A DNA stretch of 15,533 bases from an uncultured Alphaproteobacteria bacterium (GCA_910588255.1 CAJUOM010000024.1:1-15533), one strand, 5' to 3'. Shown: positions 7,878 through 15,424, numbered from the stretch's first letter. The notes: generated by a model not told the origin, from the sequence alone. Program-made: numbers and translations.

Positions 7878-8291
7878 TTAAATGTTTTCAAATTCAAGTT
7901 TCCATTTTGCCGGAGCTAAATCACTATTTTGGTAAGAGCAACTGAAATTTATCAATAACATATTAAATACCGGTCTAAATATAATAAATTCATCTAAGAC
8001 TTCTAGAGAATCTTCCACATAATCGATTTGTGGAGTTTTCGATCCATGTTGTTTAATTTTTATTATTGAATAAATCTTAAAACTATCATTTGTTTTTAAT
8101 ACAGATACATCTGGTATATCTGTGGTTTCTATAACACATTTAATTTTTTGTAGTTTTTGTTTTATTGGTTGTTCATTTATATATCGAATAATTTCGGTTT
8201 TTGACTTCGGAGAAATTTCTTGTTTAGCATTTCTTGATATCAGAAGTATTCCTTTATCAGATTCAATTTTTAATATAGAAATATTATTCAT
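7878..8291 (-). CDS. Hypothetical protein, 137 residues, no recognised family
   Basis: I do not recognise this protein. It has no signal peptide or membrane helix, and the composition (many Ile, Lys and Ser, with alternating hydrophobic residues) suggests a soluble beta-rich protein. Features that could be conserved include IIRYINEQP (34-42), IETTDIPDVSVLKTNDSFKI (54-73) and an aromatic C-terminal end, FRPVFNMLLINF followed by APAKWKLEFEN. The single tryptophan near the C-terminus sits in that last segment. An AAAGG ribosome binding site about ten bases before the ATG supports this start. It stands alone: the M23 gene promoter begins about 100 bases downstream, and a palindrome-rich gap of 365 bases lies upstream. 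The C-terminal pattern faintly recalls small phage structural proteins, but that is not enough to name it. Confidence 0.7.
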   Translation of the reverse strand: MNNISILKIESDKGILLISRNAKQEISPKSKTEIIRYINEQPIKQKLQKIKCVIETTDIPDVSVLKTNDSFKIYSIIKIKQHGSKTPQIDYVEDSLEVLDEFIIFRPVFNMLLINFSCSYQNSDLAPAKWKLEFENI

Positions 8292-8338
8292 GATTAATTT
8301 ACCTTTCTTAAAATTTTGTTGATTAATTTATATAGCTT

Positions 8339-8367
8339 TTGATAGGTACCCGTAAGTATGGTATAAT
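8339..8367 (+). promoter_or_regulatory. Strong promoter-like sequence facing right, overlapped by a palindrome
   Basis: TTGATA at 8339-8344 and a perfect TATAAT at 8362-8367 are separated by 17 bases, the best plus-strand promoter match in the window. No protein gene follows on the plus strand; the next gene (fabF) is antisense. The spacer and -10 box lie inside the left arm and loop of the palindrome at 8344-8395. A dimeric repressor bound there would block it, and a transcript starting near 8374 would begin inside the palindrome. Confidence 0.5.
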
Positions 8368-8395
8368 ACCAATGGTACCATACTCACGGGTGCCT
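8344..8395. repeat. 20-bp inverted repeat with a 12-base loop
   Basis: The left arm 8344-8363 pairs with the right arm 8376-8395 along 20 positions, with one G-U wobble (8347/8392) and one A/C mismatch (8354/8385). The arms are much richer in G and C (ACCCGT, CACGGG) than the surrounding DNA. It lies 52 bases upstream of the 137-residue gene and more than 250 bases past the end of fabF, so it is not placed as a terminator of either. It could be an operator, part of a small RNA, or a dispersed palindromic element. The hairpin at 13392-13452 has a similar top. Confidence 0.85.
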
Positions 8396-8649
8396 CCTTT
8401 AAGACACACACTATATTTATATTTCCTAAAGGCTGCAAATTATGTTGATTTACTCCCATTTCGTCAAGTCTCACTTCGTTCTTCCAACTTGACTAATATT
8501 TCGTATCAATCCCTATCTCCTCGTTCCTTTCGAAAAAAATAATATATTAGGAACAGTGAACACAACTTAGCGTTCTTAATTTCAGGATATACAACCTAAT
8601 TCCTATATGTCAAAAAATAAAAAGTCCCATAAAATTTTAGGGATTTTTA
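8374..8649 (+). ncRNA. Candidate small RNA antisense to the fabF downstream region
   Basis: This stretch lies between the promoter-like boxes at 8339-8367 and a hairpin with a T-run at 8620-8648, and holds no convincing gene. A transcript starting near 8374 would fold a 5' hairpin (GGTACC at 8374-8379 with GGGTGCC ending at 8394), a 7-bp stem (8463-8469 with 8487-8493) and a 6-bp stem (8523-8528 with 8549-8554) before the terminator. It matches no RNA I know: I looked for 6S, RNase P, tmRNA and SRP RNA signatures and saw none. No expression evidence is available, and the hairpins could be chance. Confidence 0.25.
8612..8648 (-). terminator. Rho-independent terminator of fabF
   Basis: Positions 8620-8628 pair with 8640-8648, giving a 9-bp stem with one G-U pair and a CCC/GGG core. 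On the minus strand the stem is followed by a T-rich tail (CTTTTTATTTTTT). It lies just after the fabF stop at 8657. In the plus direction the GGGATTTTT arm can also act as a terminator, so it may serve both strands. Confidence 0.75.
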
Positions 8650-8656
8650 CAAAGAA

Positions 8657-9913
8657 TCAAGAAAACTTTTTAATTATTAATGTTCCGTTAGTTCCTCCAA
8701 AACCAAATGAATTACTCATTACATAATTTAATTTCTTTTCTTGAGGAATATTCGGTGTTAGATTTAAATCGAAACCATCATCAGGATTATCTAAATTCAA
8801 AGTTGCTGGAATCATATTATTATTCAAAGACTGCAAGCAAATGATAGCTTCGACAGCTCCTGCTGCACCTAATAAATGCCCCATAGATGATTTTGTTGAA
8901 GACATATTAAGTCTGTAAGCATGATCTTTAAAAACATTCTTTACAGCTTTTATTTCTGCTGCATCCCCTGCTGGAGTTGATGTTCCATGTGCATTAATAT
9001 AATCAATTGAATCTGTTGAAATATCAGCATCTTTTAGTGCGCTTTCCATAGAAGCTGTGGCGCCCAACGCATTTACATCAGGTGCAGTTATATGATATGC
9101 GTCACATGAAAAACCATAACCTACTATCTCCCCATAGATTTTTGCTCCTCTAGATTTTGCAGATTCAAGTGTTTCCAGAGCTAATATACCCGCTCCTTCT
9201 CCAACAATAAATCCGTCTCGATCTTTATCCCATGGTCTGGAGGCTTTTTCGGGAGTTTCATTAAAATGCGTCGATAGAGCTCTTGCCGCAGCAAACCCTG
9301 CTACTCCAAGTTTACACACTGCAGCTTCAGCTCCCCCAGCTAATGCAAAGTCATAATAACCATCTCTGATTGCTCTAAATGCTTCTCCAATACTATGAGT
9401 TCCAGAAGCACAGGCAGATACAACGCTATAGTTTGCTCCTTTTAGGCCATATTTTATAGCAACATGTCCTGAAGCTAAATTAACCAATACAGAAGGAATA
9501 AAGAAAGGACTGACTCTTCTTGCCCCCTCATCATGAAGAGTTACGGAAGTATCATAAAGCTTGGAAACTCCCCCAATTCCGGATCCAATTATAACAGAAG
9601 TCTTTTCTTTTTGCTCATCGTTTAAATTTGCAAATCCTGAATCATCCCAGGCTTGCTTTGCTGCTGCAGATGCAAAAATAATGAATTTATCTACTTTTTT
9701 TTGCTCCAAAGGGGTCATATAGTCATCAGGATCAAACCCATCTTCTCCCATTCGAACAGAACCGGCTATTTTAGAAGATACGTCAGAAATATCAAAACTA
9801 TCAATAGTTCTTATTCCGCTCTTACAGGAAATCAAATTCTGCCACATGGAATTAATCGTATTACCAACCGGGGATATAACTCCAACACCTGTGACTACAA
9901 CCCGTTTTTTCAT
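8657..9913 (-). CDS. fabF: Beta-ketoacyl-ACP synthase II
   Basis: This cytosolic elongating enzyme of type II fatty acid synthesis condenses malonyl-ACP with acyl-ACP. The 418 residues are a full-length FabF. The active-site triad is Cys168 (VSACASGTHS), His309 (INAHGTSTPAGD) and His346 (SSMGHLLGAAGA), with Lys341 just before the last histidine. The N-terminal VVVTGVGVISPVGN and C-terminal NSFGFGGTNG motifs are also present. The FabF subtype rather than FabB is supported by the GTHSIGEAFRAI segment, the length and the position next to acpP. AGAGG four bases before the ATG is the ribosome binding site. The gene starts 11 bases after acpP stops and must share its transcript. A clear terminator follows. 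Confidence 0.96.
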   Translation of the reverse strand: MKKRVVVTGVGVISPVGNTINSMWQNLISCKSGIRTIDSFDISDVSSKIAGSVRMGEDGFDPDDYMTPLEQKKVDKFIIFASAAAKQAWDDSGFANLNDEQKEKTSVIIGSGIGGVSKLYDTSVTLHDEGARRVSPFFIPSVLVNLASGHVAIKYGLKGANYSVVSACASGTHSIGEAFRAIRDGYYDFALAGGAEAAVCKLGVAGFAAARALSTHFNETPEKASRPWDKDRDGFIVGEGAGILALETLESAKSRGAKIYGEIVGYGFSCDAYHITAPDVNALGATASMESALKDADISTDSIDYINAHGTSTPAGDAAEIKAVKNVFKDHAYRLNMSSTKSSMGHLLGAAGAVEAIICLQSLNNNMIPATLNLDNPDDGFDLNLTPNIPQEKKLNYVMSNSFGFGGTNGTLIIKKFS

Positions 9914-9924
9914 GCAACCTCTGG

Positions 9925-10158
9925 TTATTTCTTAATTGATTCTAAATACTGAACAGCGTCAGAAACTGTAATGATTTTCTCAGCTTTATCTTCTGGAATC
10001 TCACAATTAAACGCTTTTTCAAATTCCATAATAAGCTCTGCTAATTCAAGGCTATCCATTCCTAAATCATCTTTAAAACTTGTATTTTCAGTTATTTGAC
10101 TGGAATCAACTTTTTTATTGTTTACTATAATTGTCTTTACTTGTTCAAGAGTACTCAT
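9925..10158 (-). CDS. acpP: Acyl carrier protein
   Basis: This is a small acidic carrier whose phosphopantetheine arm tethers growing acyl chains for fatty acid, phospholipid and lipid A synthesis. The 77 residues include the attachment motif GMDSLELAELI, with Ser36 as the modified residue. The second half (EKAFNCEIPEDKAEKIITV, about 46-64) is the conserved helix II-III region. Length and sequence are typical of AcpP. Upstream is a good promoter. The ribosome binding site is weak (an AAGAGA-like stretch rather far from the ATG). fabF follows 11 bases later, an arrangement common across proteobacteria. Confidence 0.96.
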   Translation of the reverse strand: MSTLEQVKTIIVNNKKVDSSQITENTSFKDDLGMDSLELAELIMEFEKAFNCEIPEDKAEKIITVSDAVQYLESIKK

Positions 10159-10200
10159 TATATTGTCGTCTCTTTTCTTTTAAAACCAAACTATATTGCT

Positions 10201-10229
10201 ATTTTAACAAAAAAAGTTTCCCATATCAA
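10201..10229 (-). promoter_or_regulatory. Sigma-70-like promoter of acpP-fabF
   Basis: On the minus strand TTGATA (10229-10224) is followed after exactly 17 bases by TAAAAT (10206-10201). Transcription would start near 10194, about 35 bases before the acpP ATG at 10158. The position in the 124-base gap after pgi fits a separate transcription unit for acpP-fabF. Confidence 0.65.
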
Positions 10230-10282
10230 TAATTTTGAACATATAATTCTCTAAGTAAATTTTCTTAGTTTGTTTATCCTTT

Positions 10283-11455
10283 TTAAATTTCTTCAATGTA
10301 TTTTAAAACCAATTGTTTCGACTCCTCAACGGCCGGCTGATCAAAAGGATTTATATCTGCTAATTTTGCAATAGTAACAACTTCAACAAAAGACGACATC
10401 ATTAAGAAACCCAAAGTTTGGATATTAAATTGCTCAAATTCTAGGACTCTAACAGATGCTTTTTTACGGAGAACTTCTATTGTGGCTCTTTGATGTGAAA
10501 GCATCAAATCATTTATATTATGATTGTTCAGTTTGCTAATTACATTCGAATTCAAATTTGAATTGATATTTTTGGTTTTTAAATTAGATCTTTGAGTAAT
10601 AATCGTGAATAACTTGTTTGAAGGCCCTCCTAAAAATAACTGTAGCATAGAATGCTGATCTATAGTTCCAATTGCTCTTATCGGCGTAATTCCGAAGTTT
10701 TCAGATTTTCCTAAACTTTCAGAAATTAATTGGACATACCATTTGCCAAAATCTTCAAGCATATCAGTATAGGCCATTATCACGTGTTCTCTGATTTTCC
10801 CTGACTTGAATACTTCATACATTGAAGTTATATCTTTGAATAATTGACAATCCTCTGGTTTCTCTGCGTTTAGAATATCATTTATTACGTTTTTTGCTCC
10901 GCTGATGAAAAGATCTATATCAACCCCAGATAAAATAGCGGGAAGCAATCCTACTACAGAAAAAACTGAAAAACGTCCACCTATTTTCGGATTGTGTTCA
11001 ATAATTTGCATTCTCTTTGATTCCGACAATATTCTTAAGTCATTATTTTCAGAAAGCTCTGTTATTGCAATTGCACGATTTTTATAATCAAATTTAGGCA
11101 AAAGTTCACAAAGCGTCAAAAATAACATTAATGGTTCGGTTGTTCTGCCTGATTTAGAAATGACAATAATTCCTGTGTTTTCAGGATTACAGTTTTGTAT
11201 TGTGTTAATAAAGTGAAGCGAGTCTGTGTTCTCTATGTAAATAACCCGATTGTTTTGTCCATTATACATGGAATGAAAATTGACTAAACTCTTTCCTCCA
11301 AGACTTGATCCTCCTGTTCCAATTATTAATATCTTTTCAAGATTATTAAATTTTTTTGCCAAATTTTTAATTGGAGATGTATCTTCATCCAAAACCTTAA
11401 AAATATCCAATGATTTTATTTCTTGTTTTAAGTAAGCAAATATTTTGTTAATCAC
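10283..11455 (-). CDS. pgi: Glucose-6-phosphate isomerase (short form)
   Basis: This cytosolic enzyme interconverts glucose-6-phosphate and fructose-6-phosphate. At 390 residues it is shorter than the 450-550 residues usual for Pgi, lacking mainly N-terminal sequence, but the SIS-fold core is complete. Visible motifs are GTGGSSLGGK at 46-55, SKSGRTTEP at 100-108 (sugar-phosphate loop), GGRFSVFSVVGLLP at 159-172, the active-site Glu in SESLGK (about 246) and DQHSMLQL at 266-273 with His268. A C-terminal Lys near 380 (AVEESK) is the usual catalytic lysine. The start is a GTG at 11455 with no visible Shine-Dalgarno sequence and no in-frame alternative nearby. The gene lies 35 bases after glmS, so translation may depend on readthrough or reinitiation. 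Its product is the substrate of GlmS, which fits an operon. Confidence 0.93.
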   Translation of the reverse strand: MINKIFAYLKQEIKSLDIFKVLDEDTSPIKNLAKKFNNLEKILIIGTGGSSLGGKSLVNFHSMYNGQNNRVIYIENTDSLHFINTIQNCNPENTGIIVISKSGRTTEPLMLFLTLCELLPKFDYKNRAIAITELSENNDLRILSESKRMQIIEHNPKIGGRFSVFSVVGLLPAILSGVDIDLFISGAKNVINDILNAEKPEDCQLFKDITSMYEVFKSGKIREHVIMAYTDMLEDFGKWYVQLISESLGKSENFGITPIRAIGTIDQHSMLQLFLGGPSNKLFTIITQRSNLKTKNINSNLNSNVISKLNNHNINDLMLSHQRATIEVLRKKASVRVLEFEQFNIQTLGFLMMSSFVEVVTIAKLADINPFDQPAVEESKQLVLKYIEEI

Positions 11456-11490
11456 TATAAAAACAATTTTAAATAAACGATGTAATTATT

Positions 11491-13272
11491 TTATTCTACA
11501 GTGACAGATTTTGCAAGATTTCTCGGTTTATCAACATCATAACCTTTTGATTTGGAAGTATAATATGCCAAAAGATGTATGACAGTAATCAAAGGAAAAG
11601 ATGTATAAGGTTCATCAGAATCTGGTATAAACACGCAATAGACATTTTTACTACTTTCCAAGCCATGCAGATGGTCTCGAGCTTTTTCAGTTGTAATTAA
11701 AATTATTTTTCCATTTCTAGCAAGTATTTCCTGAGTGTTTGAAATAGTTTTTTCAAAATATTTGTCAAAAGGAGCTAATGCTATTGTATAGACATTTTCA
11801 TCAATTATAGCTATAGGACCATGTTTTATTTCTCCTGCAGGATATCCTTCTGCACTTACATATGATAATTCCTTGATTTTTAATGCTCCTTCAAGAGCTA
11901 TTGGATAATTAATACCTCTGCCTATATAAAAGAAACTACGGCTGTCTTTGATTTTTTCCGCAATATGAGAAAGCTGATATTTATTATTTAAAACGCTATT
12001 TATTAAATCTTCAAGAAAATCTATTTTAAAGTCTTGTTTTTTAACACAAAGCAAAAGTAAAGAAAGAGCCTGTACCACAAAAGCTTTGGTTGATGCAACA
12101 CCAATTTCAACACCAGCAAAAAGCTTTATCATGTAATCAGCTTCTCTAGCTATTGAGGAAGTTTCTACGTTCACTAATGCAAGGGTTTTCCTTCCCAATT
12201 CTTTGACCATTCTCATAGCGCATAATGTGTCAATTGTTTCTCCAGATTGACTTATGAAAATATATAGCGTATTCGAAAAAATCACAGGATTTCGATATCT
12301 AAATTCAGAGGCAATTTCAACATCGACATGTATTTGGGCAATATCCTCAATCCAATATTTAGCTAATAACCCCGCATAATATGAAGTTCCGCAGGCTATG
12401 ATTGATATGCTGTCAAGATCTGAAATATTAATGTCATAATCAAAATTATTGTAAATATTTCTTACGATTGTTGCTTCTTCAAATATTTCCTTTAGCATAA
12501 AAGTTTCATATCCATTTTTTGAAACATCTGATAATGAAACGTTATTAGGGATAATATTCCTTTTTGTCATATGGATCGAAGAATTAAAGATTGTATAATT
12601 TAACTTATCTTGTTTTTCAATTTTTACTATATCTCCCTCCTCAAGATATATAATGTTTTTCGCAAGAGATGACAAAGCTATTGCATCAGAAGCTATATAA
12701 TAACTTCTTTCATCTTCTGAAAAACCTATTGCCATTGGAGAACCTTTTTTAGCACCAAGCAATATATTTGTTTCTTTTTCATAAATTGCAACAATAGCAA
12801 AAGTTCCTTTTAATTCTAATATCGTGTTTTTAAAAGCTTGTTCAAAATTATTTCCATTTTTGATATGAAAGGCAATTAATGCCGCTATGACTTCCGTATC
12901 TGTTTCACTTTCAAATTCAAAATTTTCTTTCAATAACTTTTTCTTTAATTCTTGGTAATTTTCGATTATTCCATTATGGACAATTGCAACACCATTTGAA
13001 ACATGAGGATGAGCATTTCCTTCAGTAACTTTTCCGTGAGTTGCCCATCTCGTGTGAGCGATACCTATGTTCGATTTTATAGTTATTTTATTTATACGTC
13101 TTCTTAACTCTTCAATTTTTCCAACAGATCTAATTCTTTGAAGATTTGAGTTTTTATCAATAAAAGCTAACCCGGCAGAATCATATCCTCTATATTCCAA
13201 ACGTTCTAAAGCACCTATTAACTTTTTTGAAATATCATCCTCAAAACTCAGAATAGAAACGATTCCGCACAT
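11491..13272 (-). CDS. glmS: Glutamine--fructose-6-phosphate aminotransferase (isomerizing)
   Basis: This enzyme makes glucosamine-6-phosphate from fructose-6-phosphate and glutamine, the entry step to UDP-GlcNAc for peptidoglycan and lipid A. The 593 residues hold an N-terminal class II glutamine amidotransferase domain (about 1-220), starting MCGIV with Cys2 as nucleophile once Met is removed, and including RLEYRGYDSAG and AHTRWATHG. Two SIS isomerase domains follow: CGTSYYAG near 292, SQSGETIDT near 342, then GRGINYPIALEGALK and GEIKHGP near 480. The invariant C-terminal tail (KSVTVE) ends the protein and supplies the sugar-binding lysine at 588. The start is fixed by the Cys2 requirement, although no good ribosome binding site precedes it. 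pgi follows 35 bases later. Confidence 0.96.
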   Translation of the reverse strand: MCGIVSILSFEDDISKKLIGALERLEYRGYDSAGLAFIDKNSNLQRIRSVGKIEELRRRINKITIKSNIGIAHTRWATHGKVTEGNAHPHVSNGVAIVHNGIIENYQELKKKLLKENFEFESETDTEVIAALIAFHIKNGNNFEQAFKNTILELKGTFAIVAIYEKETNILLGAKKGSPMAIGFSEDERSYYIASDAIALSSLAKNIIYLEEGDIVKIEKQDKLNYTIFNSSIHMTKRNIIPNNVSLSDVSKNGYETFMLKEIFEEATIVRNIYNNFDYDINISDLDSISIIACGTSYYAGLLAKYWIEDIAQIHVDVEIASEFRYRNPVIFSNTLYIFISQSGETIDTLCAMRMVKELGRKTLALVNVETSSIAREADYMIKLFAGVEIGVASTKAFVVQALSLLLLCVKKQDFKIDFLEDLINSVLNNKYQLSHIAEKIKDSRSFFYIGRGINYPIALEGALKIKELSYVSAEGYPAGEIKHGPIAIIDENVYTIALAPFDKYFEKTISNTQEILARNGKIILITTEKARDHLHGLESSKNVYCVFIPDSDEPYTSFPLITVIHLLAYYTSKSKGYDVDKPRNLAKSVTVE

Positions 13273-13304
13273 AACAAAAATAATTTATATTAACTATTTT
13301 AATA

Positions 13305-13313
13305 ATTATGCCA
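13305..13313 (-). promoter_or_regulatory. Possible extended -10 promoter of glmS-pgi
   Basis: On the minus strand TGG followed by CATAAT (13313-13305) resembles an extended -10 element, with no good -35 box at the right distance. Some promoter is expected in this 196-base gap because the dnaK hairpin lies upstream. This is only the best candidate I can see. Confidence 0.25.
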
Positions 13314-13391
13314 TAAATTTTAGATTATTTCTGTTACAAATTATTACTAAATGCGTTGGATAATGAAATTATGAGATTTTGAAATAACATT

Positions 13392-13452
13392 AAAACAGTC
13401 GTGCGGTACGTGGTAAAATTGATAAGTATACCACGTACCGCACGACTGTTTT
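13392..13452 (-). terminator. 24-bp perfect hairpin after dnaK, likely terminator
   Basis: Positions 13392-13415 pair perfectly with 13429-13452, leaving a 13-base loop. The core (ACAGTCGTGCGGTACGTGG) is G/C-rich in an otherwise A/T-rich gap, and the outer ends are A's and T's that give T-runs on both strands. It begins 17 bases after the dnaK stop, the right place for a rho-independent terminator. Such a long flawless stem is more than a terminator needs, so it may also belong to a repeat family or stabilise the dnaK mRNA 3' end. Confidence 0.8.
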
Positions 13453-13468
13453 TCTTTCAAAAAATTTA

Positions 13469-15367
13469 TTATTTATTTAAATCCTTAAAATCTCCGTCAA
13501 CAACATTATCATCTTTCGGCTGTTCTTGAGCATTCGTTTGCTCTCCGGAAGCTTGGTTTTGCTGCATATTTTTATACATCATTTCACCAATTTTCATTGA
13601 AGATTGCATTAAAGCTTGGGATTTAGATTGAATATCATCTTTATCTTCTCCTTTTAATGCTTCTTTCAAAGCAGTAAGGTCTGATTCGATTTTCGATTTT
13701 TCTTCAGGAGATATTTTGTCTCCATAATCCGAAAGTCCTTTTTCTGTTGTATTAACAAGAGATTCACCCTGATTCTTTACTTCAATCAACTCTTTTCTTT
13801 TTGCATCTTCAGCGGCATTAACTTCTGCATCTTTCAACATTTTTTGAATTTCTTCTTCAGAAAGTCCCCCTGAAGCTTGTATTCTTATTTGTTGCTCTTT
13901 TCCTGTTGCTTTGTCTTTTGCAGAAACATTGACAATACCATTTGCATCGATATCAAACGTCACTTCAATTTGCGGCATACCGCGGCGTGCAGGAGGCAAT
14001 CCAACTAAATCAAATTGACCTAATAATTTGTTTTGAGCAGCGATTTCCCTTTCTCCTTGGAAAACTCGGATAGTAACTGCAGTTTGATTATCTTCGGCTG
14101 TAGAGAACATCTGGCTTTTCTTTGTCGGAATAGTTGTATTCTTATCAATCAATCTTGTGAATATACCACCTAAAGTCTCAATTCCAAGAGAAAGTGGAGT
14201 TACGTCCAACAATAAAACGTCTTTAACATCTCCTTGCAAAACACCACCTTGTATTGCAGCACCAAGGGCAACGACTTCATCTGGATTTACACTTCTATTT
14301 GGTTCTTTCCCAAAAAATTCTTTTACTTTCTCAATAACTTTCGGCATACGGCTCATACCACCAACTAGAATTACATCTTGAATTTGTTTTGCTGAAAGAC
14401 CTGCATCTTTCAATGCTGTTCTACATGGAGATATTGTCCTTTCAATAAGATCTTCAACTAATGATTCAAATTTTGCACGGGTTAATTTGATGTTCAAATG
14501 TTTTGGTCCTGAAGCATCTGCAGTTATGAATGGTAAGTTAATATCCGTTTGCATTGATGATGAAAGTTCAATTTTAGCTTTTTCTGCTGCTTCTTTCAAT
14601 CTTTGAAGTGCCATATTGTCTTTTCTAAGATCAATACCACTTTCTTTTTGAAATTCTGAAGCAACATACTCTATAATTCTAGCATCAAAATCTTCTCCTC
14701 CAAGGAAAGTATCTCCATTTGTTGCTTTTACTTCGAAAACGCCATCTCCAATTTCCAAAATGGAAACATCGAATGTACCTCCGCCAAGGTCATAAACAAC
14801 TATAGATCCGCTGGTTTTCTTGTCCATACCATAAGCCAAAGCTGCTGCTGTTGGCTCATTTATGATTCTCAAAACTTCTAATCCTGCAATTCTTCCTGCA
14901 TCTTTTGTTGCTTGCCTTTGTGAATCATTAAAATAAGCCGGCACTGTGATAACTGCTTGAGTTACTTTTTCTCCCAGATGAACTTCTGCTATTTCTTTCA
15001 TTTTCATTAAAATAAACGCACTAACCTGACTTGGACTATAATCTTTTCCACGGGCTCTTATCCACGCGTCTCCTGAAGAAGATTCAATAATATTATAAGG
15101 AACAAGATCTTTGTCCTTTTGTGTCATTTGGTCGTTATATTTGCGTCCGATTAATCTCTTAACTGCAAAAATCGTATTTTCGTGGTTTGTCACTGCTTGC
15201 CTTTTCGCAGAATGCCCAACTAATCTTTCTCCATTCTCAAGAAACGCGACCATAGAAGGAGTTGTTCTAGCTCCTTCCAGATTCTCGATAACTTTTCCGG
15301 AAGTTCCGTCCATAATTGCAACACAGGAATTCGTTGTTCCAAGATCAATACCTATAACTTTTGACAT
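13469..15367 (-). CDS. dnaK: Molecular chaperone DnaK (Hsp70)
   Basis: This ATP-driven chaperone of the cytosol works with DnaJ and GrpE in protein folding and stress recovery. With the start at 15367 the protein has 632 residues, usual for DnaK. The ATPase domain (about 1-385) begins SKVIGIDLGTTNSCVAI and contains NEPTAAALAYG and DLGGGTFDVSIL (about 192-203). The substrate-binding domain follows, with DVTPLSLGIETLGG and the beta-sandwich ending in SAKDKATGKEQQI, then a helical lid and a Gln/Asn-rich tail. Start choice: AAGGAG at 15379-15374 lies six bases before this ATG. An upstream in-frame start at 15403 would add 12 residues (MLKLKKYN...) not seen in DnaK, and it falls within the CIRCE-like operator. 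No dnaJ follows; a hairpin and glmS do. Confidence 0.97.
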   Translation of the reverse strand: MSKVIGIDLGTTNSCVAIMDGTSGKVIENLEGARTTPSMVAFLENGERLVGHSAKRQAVTNHENTIFAVKRLIGRKYNDQMTQKDKDLVPYNIIESSSGDAWIRARGKDYSPSQVSAFILMKMKEIAEVHLGEKVTQAVITVPAYFNDSQRQATKDAGRIAGLEVLRIINEPTAAALAYGMDKKTSGSIVVYDLGGGTFDVSILEIGDGVFEVKATNGDTFLGGEDFDARIIEYVASEFQKESGIDLRKDNMALQRLKEAAEKAKIELSSSMQTDINLPFITADASGPKHLNIKLTRAKFESLVEDLIERTISPCRTALKDAGLSAKQIQDVILVGGMSRMPKVIEKVKEFFGKEPNRSVNPDEVVALGAAIQGGVLQGDVKDVLLLDVTPLSLGIETLGGIFTRLIDKNTTIPTKKSQMFSTAEDNQTAVTIRVFQGEREIAAQNKLLGQFDLVGLPPARRGMPQIEVTFDIDANGIVNVSAKDKATGKEQQIRIQASGGLSEEEIQKMLKDAEVNAAEDAKRKELIEVKNQGESLVNTTEKGLSDYGDKISPEEKSKIESDLTALKEALKGEDKDDIQSKSQALMQSSMKIGEMMYKNMQQNQASGEQTNAQEQPKDDNVVDGDFKDLNK

Positions 15368-15396
15368 ATTTTTCTCCTTATTATACTTTTTGAGTT

Positions 15397-15423
15397 TTAG
15401 CACTCTTATTAGCTGTCTGCTAA
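15397..15423. promoter_or_regulatory. CIRCE-like HrcA operator of dnaK
   Basis: TTAGCACTC (15397-15405), nine spacer bases, then GTCTGCTAA (15415-15423) matches the CIRCE inverted repeat TTAGCACTC-N9-GAGTGCTAA at 16 of 18 arm positions; the left arm is perfect and the right arm differs at two bases. The predicted dnaK transcription start (near 15418) falls inside it, as expected for a repressor site. hrcA is not in the window. Confidence 0.75.
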
Positions 15424-15424
15424 T

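Noticed and set aside
8339..8542. A 67-residue plus-strand open frame starting with TTG
   Set aside because: Its TTG is the -35 box of the promoter-like sequence, there is no ribosome binding site, and its predicted peptide is low in information (Arg/Ser/Leu-rich). It is better explained as chance in the intergenic element.
11456..11490. A separate promoter for pgi in the gap after glmS
   Set aside because: The 35 bases are too short and show no paired -35/-10 boxes; co-transcription with glmS is simpler.
15368..15403. A 12-residue N-terminal extension of DnaK from an upstream in-frame start
   Set aside because: DnaK proteins begin close to the IGIDLGTT motif, the internal ATG has an AAGGAG six bases upstream, and the extension runs into the operator.
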